From Absidia repens (taxonomy: Eukaryota; Mucoromycota; Mucoromycetes; Mucorales; Cunninghamellaceae), in the NCBI GenBank assembly GCA_002105175.1, contig MCGE01000001.1:1922001-1986000 (forward strand): a stretch of 64,000 bases of DNA, written 5' to 3'. Each line of letters opens with the position of its first letter. Position 1 is the first letter of the stretch. The notes beneath the pieces were generated by a model. The model was given only the letters and a program-made list of their open reading frames with translations. It did no database searches and was not told where the DNA came from. The position numbers were made by a program, and so were the translations under genes. Shown in pieces: positions 21,420 through 33,153 of this stretch.

Positions 21420-22690
21420 GAGTCAAAAAAAAAAAACAAAGGTAAAGGAACGGAGAGGTCAAAAAGAGTCAGTAAGGAGTGAGTGAGGAATATAAATGTG
21501 TAGAGTAAGGGAAAGAGAAGCGAAGTAAAAGAGCAAAAAATATAATCAACTGCATTTATGAAATCACGAAAGAATAATATTTTTTAGGTAAGCGATGGAA
21601 AGGCTAGATCAGAAATGGTTTTTTTAATGCGTTTTAAAACAGCGATGACCGATACCTATTAGGCGATATAATATGTTCTCCCTAAAAGATATACAATACA
21701 GTATAAAAAAGGTACAGTTCTGGATTTTATTTTTAGTCTAGTTTTCTATAAAGCTTTACGATATTACTCCTTGTATTTGGGGTTGCCGTCTATACAATTA
21801 GGGAACTCTATTTTATCTATTCTTAAGTGAGGGGGGAAATGTTAGGTTAACAATAGTGTATGTATGCCATATATTACATTACTTGTTATCATAACTCGCT
21901 ATATGTAGGTTTAAATAATCTATGCTGAAATGATACATGGCATAGTACCAAGCGACCAACCTCAATTACCCCAAAATATAATTCAGGGAACCTATCATGA
22001 CGCAGCCTTTTGCTTCCTGTCACTTCGCTAAATAAGTAATCATTCATAAACAGCATTCCATCCAAGTTAATTTTTTTTCCAGTATGTTGGAAATTAATTT
22101 CAGGGGTAATTAGAAATATGGAAAGATCTGGATGAATGAATTTGGATTTTCTTATTTAGAATCAGCCAATTGTCACTAGCAATTTACCCACGTCGAGAAG
22201 AAAGAAGCTTACTTCCCTAAATCACATATATACATTGTGAGCCAGTTTTAGAAAAGTTATATTTTTTGCATTAAGCTCACCAATCACACATCCATAGGTG
22301 CATGTTGCATAATACTGACTACCATTTATATACAGTGTTATGGGTGTCCGTTTTATATTATTCATTCAAAACTATATTTTGTTTACACTGAAGACTATGA
22401 CCTAATATCCAAATAAACAGATTCAGTTCTTTGATCTAACATTATAGCTTCAGTCACTATACCATCCTGCCCGTTTCTTGTACACTCCAATGACCCAATC
22501 CTGCCTTCACTCGAAATAAAAGATTTTATACACGAAGAAGACACATTCATTTCTGTTCTTCAGTATTCTGAGATAACGTTTTCATAATGGTACCATTGAA
22601 GAAAAAAGCAAGATAATTTATTAAGAAGTAAATGTAAACTATAGCAACTAATATTAAGCTATGCTAATGACATTAATATAATATGAAGGC
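21420..22690. other. Gene-poor region
   Basis: AT-rich, with no plausible frame. It contains scattered AATAAA-like motifs and probably the degraded tail of repeat copy D. Confidence 0.5.
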
Positions 22691-22694
22691 CAAT

Positions 22695-22925
22695 CTTATC
22701 CAATGGTGTCCCAAATCCCCAGTTCAAAATGACAGGGTTTCCCCATGGTATCTGTATTACATTTTCAAAATGCCCCTAATTTAATTTCTAACACTAATCC
22801 AAGTTGACCACTACTTCATTGAAATCTTCAATTCAAGATGTTTTGAAAAAAAAGAGAAGGGAAATAAAAAAGGTAGGAGAGAAAAATAAATTCATGGAAG
22901 TCGGTGTTTGAATTAAAATGACACC
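22695..22925 (-). repeat. Dispersed repeat, copy D (degenerate)
   Basis: Minus-strand copy. Blocks CCAAATCCCCAGTTC, AAAATGACAGGGTTTCCCCA and CTAACACTAATCCAAG match the body of copies B, E and F. After a purine-rich stretch the head remnant TCATGGAAGTCGGTGTTTGAA lies at about 22893-22912. Confidence 0.7.
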
Positions 22926-23792
22926 AGACTCCATGCAGTAATTACCCATTAACAGAGAACTGCGAACAGTGACTAACCTACAAGCAACCGTCCCCAAAGT
23001 GTAAACTGACGAAAACTTCTATGTTTTAAGCCATGCTTTTTTTTCCTCGCACAAACAAGCCAACCCACGGAGCCGCTCATGATGTTTGGCCCATGAGGCA
23101 GCTCACCAAAGCATAATGATTTCTGCAACGTGAATATCCATTATTAGATAATCGTTCTCCGTTCTCTGTTCTTGATCCATATCTTGCTTCCACGGCTAAA
23201 GCGGTATATGTGGACGTGGCGGACGAGAATGTGAATGAATGCAGTAAGAAGAGTAAAACGGGGATGAAGAAATCAAGTTGTTGGTAGAAAAAAAAAAGAT
23301 ATACATAAAATTGGTGCGGCATACTTTTGATAACTATAAAATAAATTCAAAGCAACAAGTAGCTTGCTAATTCTTATCAAGAAACACACTCTTGTCCAAT
23401 ATTTGAAAAACTGATGAATGTGCCGTTATACTGTACTCTACTGTGTATCTTTCCACAATCATTGATACACTTTTTTAGTACAATACAGTTTTTTACTTCT
23501 CGTTCAAGAAAGTATCAATACTTTGATGTTTTTATACAGCTCACAATCCATCGAAAATGAGGCATGCAGAGCTTGTAACCTCTTCACTGGTCAAATATAG
23601 TGCAACCATCATAACCACGCTCTGTCAGAGTGCACCATTATTTTTCAAGTAGCGACTTTTTTTTTTTTTTTTTTTTTTTTTGGGAGTTTCTCTCCAAGCC
23701 ACTACAATGAAAAAAAAATGAGGAATTTCTTTTTTTTTTTCAATTCCTCTTTATCCTTTCCTTTCTTGTTGATCGGTCTCTGATAATTCATC
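22926..23792. other. Gene-poor region and NOP56 promoter
   Basis: Nothing certain. A T-run of about 23 bases lies at 23659-23681 and a pyrimidine-rich leader precedes the NOP56 start. A minus-strand 81-codon frame (23077-23322) is discussed among the rejected items. Confidence 0.4.
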
Positions 23793-25657
23793 ATGGTAAA
23801 GAAAACAATATATTTTTATCTAACTATTCAATATAAAACAAGCAAAAAAGCTAAAGCTAACACGCTCCTGTTTTTGTTTTAGGTGAACTACGTGTTATTT
23901 GAAACCGCCTCTGGTTACGCCCTATTCGAACGTCTCCAATCTGAAGAAATTGGGGCCAAACTCGCTCAAGTTCAGGATACCGTTACTGATTTGGCCAAGT
24001 TCGGGCAAATGATCAAACTCAAGTCATTCTCACCTTTCAAAAGTGCCGCTGATGCTTTAGAAAATGCCAACGATGTGTCTGAAGGTATGTCATAAAAAAT
24101 GCTCTATTTGACACTTTTGTGTTACTCGATATAAGTTACCTCCACAGTCTCTCCTTCCAACTTTCGTATTATCATACTGATACCTCAATGATTATTTTTG
24201 CTATAGGTATTGTCAACGAATCTTTGAAGGCTTTCTTGGAAATGAATCTTCCCAAAGCTGGCAAGAAGAACAAGGTAGAACTTGGTGTATCTGATCGTAA
24301 CTTGGCTGGTGCTATCAAGGGTGAACTCGGTGTTGAATGTAGCACTGACGAAATCGTACAAGAACTTATCCGTGGTATTCGTCTCTGGGCCGATAAATTA
24401 TTGTCTCAATTGAAAGAAGGTGATCTTGAAAAGGCTCAACTTGGTCTTGGTCATAGTTACTCTCGTGCTAAGGTCAAGTTCAACGTCAACCGTTCCGACA
24501 ATATGATTATCCAAGCTATCGCTCTTTTGGATCAAATGGATAAGGACGTCAACACATTTGCTATGCGTGTTCGGTAAGACATTCTACAGACAAATGACTT
24601 GAATAGATGTTGATAGTGATGGTGATCTGACTTTATTTTTTTATCACAATTAACTCCTATAGTGAATGGTACTCATGGCATTTCCCTGAACTTGTCAAGA
24701 TCGTGAACGACAACTACAAGTATGCTAAGCTTGTCAAGGTGATCAAGAACAAGGCTGATTTGACCGAAGAACATTTAGACGCTATGGCGGAAGTATTGGA
24801 AGGTGACGAAACTATCGCTAAGCAAATCCTCGATGCTGCTCGTGCCTCTATGGGTACTGATATCTCTCCTATCGACATGATCAACATCCAAAACTTCGCT
24901 GACCGCGTTATCAGTTTGGCTGATTACCGAAAGAACCTCCACAACTATCTTATTTCCAAGATGAGCCATGTTGCTCCTAATTTGGCCGCTCTTATTGGTG
25001 AAGTCGTTGGTGCTCGTTTGATTTCCCAGGCCGGCTCTTTGACCAACTTATCCAAATATCCTGCTTCCACATTACAAATTTTGGGTGCTGAAAAGGCTCT
25101 CTTCCGTGCATTGAAAACAAAAGGCAACACCCCCAAGTACGGTTTGATTTATCATTCTTCCTTTATCGGTCGTGCTGGTGCCAAGAACAAGGGCCGTATT
25201 TCTCGATATCTCGCCAATAAGTGTACTATTGCTTCTCGTATCGATTGCTTTACTGGTAAACAAAACGAAAAAGAAAAGAATCTTACATAGTCATTTGCTC
25301 ATCTCCTCTTTTTTTTTCACTCTAGAAACTCCTACTGATAAATTTGGTCAAGCTTTGAAGGCACAAGTTGAAGAACGTCTCAAGTTTTTCGATAGTGGCG
25401 CTACTCCTGAAAAGAATGCTGAAGTCATGAAGCGTGTAATGGACTCTATGGGAGATCTTGCTGATGAAGATGATATGGCTGTCGAAGAAAAGGATGAAGA
25501 ATCTGTCAAGCCTGCCAAAAAACGTGCCATTGACGAAGAAGAGGCTGAAGAATCCAAGCCTGCCAAGAAGACCAAGAAGGACAAGAAGGAAAAGAAGGAC
25601 AAAAAGGAAAAGAAAGACAAAAAGGAAAAAAAGAAGGAAAAGAAGAACAAGGATTAG
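23793..25657 (+). CDS. NOP56: Nucleolar protein 56 (box C/D snoRNP core)
   Basis: Five exons (23793-23795, 23883-24084, 24207-24573, 24663-25255, 25326-25657) give 498 aa. Seen: NOP5 N-terminal domain ([16 protein letters not shown]), NOSIC region with coiled coil, and the Nop domain with [18 protein letters not shown] and [20 protein letters not shown]. The C-terminus is a Lys/Glu/Asp-rich tail of [11 protein letters not shown] repeats. Known: Nop56 pairs with Nop58, fibrillarin and Snu13 to form the snoRNP that 2'-O-methylates rRNA, and is essential for early 60S/40S processing. The start ATG is its own exon, immediately followed by a GT donor; without it the protein lacks Met. It is more like Nop56 than Nop58 by the [10 protein letters not shown] and KYGLIYHS motifs. 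No box C/D snoRNA is evident in its introns. Confidence 0.96.
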
Positions 25658-26093
25658 CTCCATCTAGTTTAGCATCTCACTTTTTACATACTCTCCATTT
25701 ATACTCATCATAACCCTCCCATGTCTCCTATCCCTGTCATTGACTTTTTATCTTCTACATTCTACTGTATTTGCATTATCTCTTTACATATTATATGATG
25801 GGTGTTTATCACCACTTTTGTTATATTTAGTCAATTGTTTTCCCCTTTACAAAAACACATCTTGTTATTATTATCATTTTTATTTTTATATTTACTTCAA
25901 TAAAAAAATCATTTTTTCTCATTAATGCATCAAAAAATCGTAAATCGTATGCTCGTATTGTTCAGCACCACAGAAGCAAATCCAAATGCGGTAATTCAAA
26001 ACATCGGGCATTAAAATTGTTTGTGGGGCCATGCTGAAAGCAAGAGAATCAGGCTGTCTAACCAATTGAACCTTCCTCTCAAAATATCTTATT

Positions 26094-26184
26094 GTAAGTC
26101 ATCCATCCATTACAATAAACGTATCATCCACCATCCATCCATTACTCACGCTTTACATGATGCTTCATAATTTTTGAAATATAG
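26094..26184 (+). other. Probable 5'UTR intron of RPL12
   Basis: A GTAAGTC donor at 26094 and an ATATAG acceptor ending directly at the base before the ATG. Leader introns are common in fungal ribosomal-protein genes. Confidence 0.5.
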
Positions 26185-27098
26185 ATGCCTCCTAAATTCG
26201 ATCCTAGCGAGGTCAAGATCATCTACCTTCGCGCCACCGGTAAATAGAAAATCAGCGAACAGATAATTCACTATTTAGGACTCAAAGGGATAACAACATT
26301 TATTATGGGAAACTCAATGTCTTTTTTTTTTGTTTTGTTTTTTTTTTTTCCCTTCAAAATTTTATATATCAATAATAGGTGGTGAAGTCGGTGCTTCCAG
26401 TGCTCTCGGTAAGCCGTCGCATAAAGAGAATATTTTTTTGAAATGATAACCACCAAATGTTAACTGACATGACACCTCTTTTATTATATCATTTCTTTAC
26501 ATATAGCCCCCAAGATTGGTCCTCTTGGTCTTTCTCCCAAGAAAGTTGGTGAAGATATCGCCAAGAACACCAAGGAATGGAAGGGTCTCCGTGTCACTGT
26601 CCAGTTGACCATCCAAAACCGTCAAGCTCAAGTGTCTGTTGTGCCCTCTGCTTCTTCTTTGGTTATCAAGGCCTTGAAGGAACCCCCAAGAGACCGCAAG
26701 AAGGAAAAGAACATCAAGCACAGTGGTAACATTTCTTTGGATGATGTGATCGAAATCGCCCGTACCATGCGCTACAAGTCCTTTGCCCGTGAACTTTCTG
26801 GCACCGTCAAGGAAATTCTTGGTACTGCTCAATCTGTTGGTATGTAACCCTCCCGCTTTTATTTTTTTACATGAATCGCATCCAGTACTCATATAGTCTT
26901 TGTTGCTTCTAACAATAGGTTGTACCGTCGATGGCCAAGCACCCAATGATTTATGCAAGAAAATCGATGCTGGTGAAATTGATGTCCCTGTAAGTTGTTG
27001 ATAATGTGTCATACTAAGCTAGTCTTGCATCATTCGTAATCTGACATTTCAACTTTTTTTATTTTATCTTTTATCTTTTGATTATGTAGGAAAAATAG
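26185..27098 (+). CDS. RPL12: 60S ribosomal protein uL11 (L12)
   Basis: Five exons (26185-26239, 26379-26408, 26507-26839, 26919-26989, 27090-27098) give 165 aa, the same length as the yeast protein. Seen: [20 protein letters not shown] start, the conserved [20 protein letters not shown] in the N-terminal domain, and the rRNA-binding C-terminal domain with [14 protein letters not shown] and SVGCTVDG. Known: uL11 binds the GTPase-associated centre of the large subunit with the stalk base and takes part in factor recruitment. The last exon encodes only EK and the stop. The gene follows NOP56 in the same orientation; both supply ribosome production, but each has its own promoter. Confidence 0.97.
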
Positions 27099-27363
27099 AT
27101 TTCGTATGATTAGGATTGGTTAGTGCATGTTTTTTATTCACTGTTCTGGTAGTGTAGCTTTATTCATCCACAAACAAATAAACTGTGCCTTCATACATTT
27201 TATGCGGGGTTTCAAATTGTACCTTTAAAATCATCTCTGCTTTTTCCTTTTTCTTCTTTTCTCCCCTTTTTCTTTTATAGATTATACTTCGGATTATTTT
27301 ATCTGTCTTGATCTACTTGTACAAGATTTTTACCCCTCCCCCCTTATTTATATATAATCCCCA

Positions 27364-30113
27364 ATGCACAACTCCAAGGTATCCGATGTGGAAAAGGCTA
27401 GTACTTTGACAGATTCGGAGCACACAAATCCTCAACAAGGAATCAAGGAAGAACGCCGTAGGTATTATGTGATGCGATCCCTCGTCATTGGTGGGGCATT
27501 CCTACTCCTATGTGTCTCTTGGCTTGGATTGACTACAAACACTACAAAAACAACCTTTGGTACCCGGGAAGTGAAGAGCAGCAATACCGCAAGATCCACA
27601 GCAAATGCGTCCCGGCAACCTTCATTCCAGGGTCACCTTGTCAGTGGAACTCATGGTGCTGTTGCTGTTGAAACACAAGAGTGCTCTGACGTTGGTGTTG
27701 AAAGTAAGCATTCAAAACAGAAAAAAAAATACAATATATGGGTTCTAATACTCCTTTGATTTGCATATCCTCCTCCTTAGTTTTACGGCAAGGTGGCAAT
27801 GCAGTCGACTCTGCTATTGCGTCTGCTCTTTGTATTGGTGTCATGAGCAATTTCGCCACTGGTAAATGATATTATTCAAACAAACAAAAGCGATGATTTA
27901 TTCTACTCACTTCACTTCTTTACGTTATTCTCAAATCACTAGGTATTGGAGGGTAAGGTTTTGCGAGCTTATCACACATTTTATGATAACGATGGCGTGA
28001 TTTGAATTTTTTCGTAGTCAGTACTAACCTTGTACTTTTATCTTAGGGGTGGGTTTATGTTGATCCGATCACCAAATGGCGAATATGAATTCATCGACTA
28101 TAGAGAAACAGCACCTCAGGGGTCCGACAAAGATATGTATCGCGACGATCCACTTCTAGCTCAACGGGGCGGTCTAGCAATTGGTGTTCCGTAAGAAAAT
28201 AATTAATAATCTATTATACCAAACTTCCTACATATTGACTCGTTGTGTTTTTGTTATAGCGGTGAAATCAGAGGATTTGAGTTGGCTCACAAGAGGTAAT
28301 GATAACTAACCAAAAAAAAAAAAAAAGAAAAATTGTCAGGCTCATGTGATTTTTTTTTTGCGGGGATTAGACATGGCGTGTTACCTTGGGCCAAACTGTT
28401 CTCTCCTGCCATCAAAATTGCAAGAGAAGGTTTCACGGCGAACGACTATTTGTATGAAAAGCTGATGGTAAGTCTCGTAGATATTTTGGTCTGAAAATTG
28501 ACAATACTTATTTTTGTTTTCCATATTTCTGTATAGAGAGCTGAATCATGGCTTCTTGAAGATGATGAATTTAGTAAAATATATGCTCCTACTGGCACGT
28601 TGGCCAAGCCAGGTGATATTATCAAGAGACCTACTTTGGCCAACACATTGGAAATTATTGCACAAGAAGGGCCTGATGCATTTTATACCGTAATTAGAAA
28701 AAAAAAAAAAAGGGAAGACTACAATCGAATGGCGTTGTAATATTTAATTTCTTTTCCATATAGGGACATATTGCGGAATCGATAATAGAAACGGTGCAGG
28801 CTGCGGGAGGAATCATGACATTAGACGATTTACGGGGCTATGAACCAATCATTCGACCAACTATTAGCACATACTACCATGGGAAGAAAATCACAACCTG
28901 CACAGCGCCTACAAGTGGTCCTATCTTACTAAGCATCCTTAATATTTTGGAACAGTATCCTCTACACGCTTTAGGACGAATTGGTGTCAATGTACATAGA
29001 TTGGTGGAATCTATGAAATTTGGATTTGCTTTTCGGACTGAATTTGGTGACCCTGAATTTACTCACTTGGAGGACCGATATCAAGAAATCACTACCAAGC
29101 AATGGGCGGACAAAGCACGTGCGAATATCTCTGATGTAAGTAAAAATATAGATATATATATATAGATAAAAGGTCCTTTACTGCAATCAGGTAAATTAAT
29201 CACCGTGCCTTTTTGCTTTCCACTTCTAGACAGAGACTCATTCTCCCCTATACTACCAACCAAAATATGATCATATTGATGCTCATGGTACGATGCACCT
29301 GACTGTGGTTGATGAAAACGACGGTGTTGTGACCTTGACATCTACTGTCAATTTGCTATTTGGATCTCGCGTGATGGATCCGGTGACGGGTATCATTCTT
29401 AATGACGAAATGGATGATTTTTCTATTCCTGGAATCCCCAACGACTTTGGATTATATCCTGCTGTTTACAACTATGTTGGTAAGTTTGAAGACTAAGCAG
29501 GAGAACGGCAAAAAAAAAAAAAAAAAAGGATAACTAACACAACCCATATTTATTGAACATTTGATCATTCAGAACCTGGTAAACGACCATTATCATCCAT
29601 AACACCCACTATTGTTGAAAGTGATGGGAACTTTGACTTGGCACTTGGCGGATCGGGCGGGTCTCAAATCATCACAGCAACACTCAATGTAAGTGAAATA
29701 TATAGGTTGATGTGTCTCTCAAACAAAAAGATTAGCCTAATTAATATTCTTCTTTGAATTTTATAGGTACTTTTGAATGTACTGGATTATGATATGGGTC
29801 TTTATGAAGCTGTGGAGGAACCTCGTGTTCATCATCAACTAATGCCCAACCGTGTTGGTCTTGAACTTGGATTTAATCCCGAACTTGCTGAAGCACTAGG
29901 ACGTCGGCATCATGATGTAAGTATCGCATCTTTATACGAATGGAATAGAGTTAGGCTTATATTTATTTTATAAATTACCACCACCTATTTTAGATTTATG
30001 ACTTGACAAGAAACTCGACACTATCGGCGGTGCAAGCTGTTAGGCGACTACCTGATGGAACTGTACAGGCGGCATCTGATCCAAGAAAGTTTGGTTTAGC
30101 ATCGGCTTACTGA
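27364..30113 (+). CDS. Gamma-glutamyltransferase, membrane-anchored
   Basis: Twelve exons give 622 aa: 27364-27703, 27781-27861, 27943-27952, 28047-28190, 28260-28295, 28371-28467, 28537-28689, 28764-29135, 29230-29479, 29573-29688, 29767-29916, 29994-30113. The N-terminus is cytosolic with one signal-anchor helix (VIGGAFLLLCVSWLGL). Family marks follow: ILRQGGNAVDSAIASA, GIGGGGFML, the large-subunit body, then HGTMHLTVVDE with the Thr that is expected to be the nucleophile exposed by self-cleavage. STVNLLFGSRVMDP and GGSGGSQIITATLNV complete the small subunit. Known: the enzyme cleaves glutathione and gamma-glutamyl amides outside the cytosol or in the vacuole. Exon 3 is only 10 bases and encodes part of the GIGGGG motif. 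Confidence 0.95.
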
Positions 30114-30144
30114 AGTAGACCTTTTTATTTTATAGTTTTCCCGT

Positions 30145-30179
<35 letters not shown>

Positions 30180-30950
30180 TTGTCACTATTTTTATTATTA
30201 TGTATTTTACTTTAACGTCTCCCCTTCCCTCATTACATTCTATTTCATATTATCACTTGATAGATATTATACTGACAACCATTCACATCCCCTATTACTC
30301 AAATTCATTACATTAGTTGATTTCTTTTACCAGTACTGTTTATGAAATAAATCATCAGGGGTTTTACCTCCTATCATATTTATTATTATATCAGTTTGTC
30401 TTTTTATGACCTACATGGAAAAATATCGTATACATGTTCATTTTTGTTCTTACCGTTTATTTGTATCCAAGATCTTAGTTGTTCTCTCTCTCTCTATCTA
30501 TTTTTGATTCTTCCTTGTTTTCAAACAGAACTCTAGCTAAAAAAGAAATGTGATCTCCTTCTTGTGCAATATGTCCTTCAGGTTATAAGATGATGACTTC
30601 ATTATTGGCACTGAGGATCGCTTTGCATATGTTTATACTCCATCCATCAGTCTCCAAAAAATAAGTGGGAATATATAGACATGACCTTCTCCTTTCCAAC
30701 GTTTTTCAATCATCCTATTCAAATTAATTAAACACCTGTTTACTTTTTATTAGCTTCCAATTGAACATGCCAGCATAAATAAATAAATAAATAAATAAGG
30801 ATAGGTGTTAATGCCTCTGACATTTTGCACGTTGGTGGACAGAATCTAGGTGTTCACCATCTTTGTTTAGGTGTTTGGGGGTTGTGTTTTTTCATGATAC
30901 GATACGCAGTAAAAATAATAATAATATATATATATATATGCAGCATGGCT
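30114..30950. other. 3' flank of the GGT gene and gene-poor DNA
   Basis: A T-run (about 30149-30178), AATAAA near 30342-30350, and a short (AAAT)n tract near 30778-30797. No gene is visible. Confidence 0.5.
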
Positions 30951-30954
30951 AATC

Positions 30955-32295
30955 CAGTTGAGGTTTATAGTATTTTATAAATGGCTACGCTTCAGCATGG
31001 TTTAGCTCCATTAATATGAATAGTAGAGCGAACATAGAGCCAGTTTCATATTAAGTGACTTAGAGAATCGTAAGCCAGTCGCTAGGGCTCTGGGGTAGGG
31101 TGTTGTTATTGTGGGCGAACTAAAAAGCAGACGCTTGATAGAACACTTACAAACTAGTCATAATAACGACCTTCTTCATTATATACTATGTCATTGGATT
31201 GGTAATAAAAAGGCATACTTTATTAGAAGAATATGGGGTAGATACTAAACTATGTGTGCGGGTTCTTCGTAACCATGGGATCTAATGGGGGGTGTCATGA
31301 ATGAGACTACTAGAAGTTTTGAAGGGTGGTCAACACTGACCTAATGGAACTAATGTAAAATGGGAGCAAATATACGGTACATGGCCTGAGAAATACTAAA
31401 TGAATGTATTTTATTGAAGGTCAAGTCAACACTCGGAAACGGGCGATGGTAAAAAAGGATCTATGTTACAGTATAAGACATGAGAGAGACTAACGGGGCA
31501 TTTTTTTTCGTGGATTCAAGTAAAAAGAGACATATTTTATTCAAGTGTAGATACAAACTGCAGACAAACTAAGACTAACCTAAGATAATGAAGGCTTCAA
31601 AAAGCCAACTACTAATGGTTCTAAATCCTAGATCCAAAATGAAAGGGTTTCCCCATGCATCTTGTAATCCCTGAGCTGAAACCCTTCTAAACTAGTCCTG
31701 ACACTAATATAAGTCCATAAGAACTCTATAGGAGCCACAATTGTGAAGAATTAATGAAAGAAAAAGAAAAAGAAAAAAAGCCGAGAGAGGTAGGGAAAAA
31801 AAATTGGGAGTAAATGAAAATCCACATGATCGGGATATAAAATATTTTTGGTGAAGAATTGGTGAGCGGTTTTTTTTTGTCCAGGGAAATTCCTTTTTCT
31901 GCACCTTTTCTTTATTATAATATCAAAATTATGCTACACAATGGTGGTTCTATTTTCATGGTAGAAGCCTCCTCCACTCAGCCTCGACGACATGGTTGTT
32001 TTTCAGGCAACGTAGAGCAACTCGGCTCAGTTTAGTTACCCCTTTCCCATCCCAATAGCGTACTCACTTTACTTAGATTGACCTACATTATTTTATGTTT
32101 ACTCTATAACAAGACATTTTGCCCCAGTACGTCCAATGTCTCCTTCCTCGCATAATAGCCCCATCTAACGTTATCTGGCATTATGCTGTCATTAGTTTAG
32201 TTTTGTGTTAGTTATCATACTTCATATCTATATTTGAATAAACTACGCCTTGTCCTTTACTCTTAGTTTGTCTCCCATATTTTTTTGTCTCGTTA
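30955..32295. repeat. Long repeat unit containing copy E and a divergent right arm
   Basis: The left part (30990-31500) matches 42340-43080 in order: GCTCC..AA.ATGAATAGTAGAGC, CCAGTCGCTAGGGCTCTGG, several TATTTTATTGAA or TTTATTAGAA modules, and ATGAGAGAGACTA. The middle (31515-31845) is copy E of the dispersed repeat on the minus strand. The right part (about 31945-32295) matches 43470-43870 on the plus strand: GCAACTCGGCTCAGTTTAG, TACTCTATAACAAGACA and AGTTATCATACTTCATATC, then TTTGAATAAAC. It is non-coding in all frames. Confidence 0.75.
31515..31845 (-). repeat. Dispersed repeat, copy E
   Basis: Minus-strand copy. Reverse AATAAA end (ATTTTATTCAAG) near 31533; body with AAAATGAAAGGGTTTCCCCA, CCTTCTAAACTAGTCCTGA and CACTAATATAAGTCC. 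The head is partly eroded: AAATCCACATGATCGGGAT (about 31819-31836), with CACATG replacing CACGTG. Confidence 0.85.
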
Positions 32296-32742
32296 AATAG
32301 ATATATCCACACTATACTGCACGAAGAATTGATTGTGTGGTGTGTTGTCCTACTTAATTGACGCTTTGTTTTTCGATGAGAAGGTTTAAATCCCACGAAA
32401 CCTTTTTTTTTGGGGGGGGGAGGGGAGGTAAAAAGTGAGCATGCCCTTTTTAGGTGGTTGCATTATGCTATGTGTTCCATTTTTCAAACTAGTTCACCAA
32501 CCTATATTTGTTTTGTAAAAACCGCACTTGAGAAAAGTTTCCTTTTCAATAAAAAAAAATCCTACCATCCGATACAAAATAGATACGTATTCAGATTTTG
32601 ACTCAAATTTAAATCCAAAGAAAGGCATGCTTTTTTCTTAGTTTTCAAGCCAAATGAAAACACAAATTTTTGAAAAGAGACAACCTACTTCCACTCCATT
32701 CTTCTACCAAATTTCATACAGATTCTACATTTGTTGTTTAAC

Positions 32743-32781
<39 letters not shown>

Positions 32782-33153
32782 AATACACACGCACCATATA
32801 TATGATCTTTCACCTAACTTGCCATTCAAATGGTCAACCAAATTCCTTACTGGTGACCCACACCCAGATTTAATGATTTTCAAACAATTCAAAATACTAC
32901 GATTCATGAGATATTTTTTATTTTTATTGATATAAAGAGTAATATATACAAGATAAAAGGGGAGGAGGAATGGATAATAATATTCGCAAAACCATAAAGT
33001 AAATGGCGTCAACTAAATTTGACAAATGAGACAGCACAGACTACTAAAGCAAGATAAAATGAGGGACAGTAATATATAGGTATAAAGCATGTATGTATGT
33101 GTGAGTGTAGGTGCATGCGCGTTCTGTGTTGGATGGGGTGGTGCATAGAGAGT
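32296..33153. other. Gene-poor region and 3' flank of the RRM gene
   Basis: A long T-run (about 32744-32780), and a minus-strand AATAAA-type signal near 32910-32930 that would end the RRM gene transcript. No other gene is visible. Confidence 0.5.

Noticed and set aside
23077..23322. 81-codon minus-strand frame starting with a real ATG and a signal-peptide-like stretch
   Set aside because: The hydrophobic part comes from translating a T-rich tract, no 3' signal or homology is visible, and it lies in repeat-rich gene-poor DNA.
23796..24662. Possible box C/D snoRNAs in NOP56 introns
   Set aside because: Introns show TGATG or CTGA fragments but never a box C and box D at suitable spacing.
25322..25663. 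Leu/Phe-rich minus-strand frames opposite the NOP56 tail
   Set aside because: Shadow of the Lys-rich repeat on the coding strand.
25985..26075. tRNA-like D-arm (TTCAATTGGTTAGACAGCC on the minus strand) upstream of RPL12
   Set aside because: The acceptor and T arms do not pair and no T-arm consensus follows.
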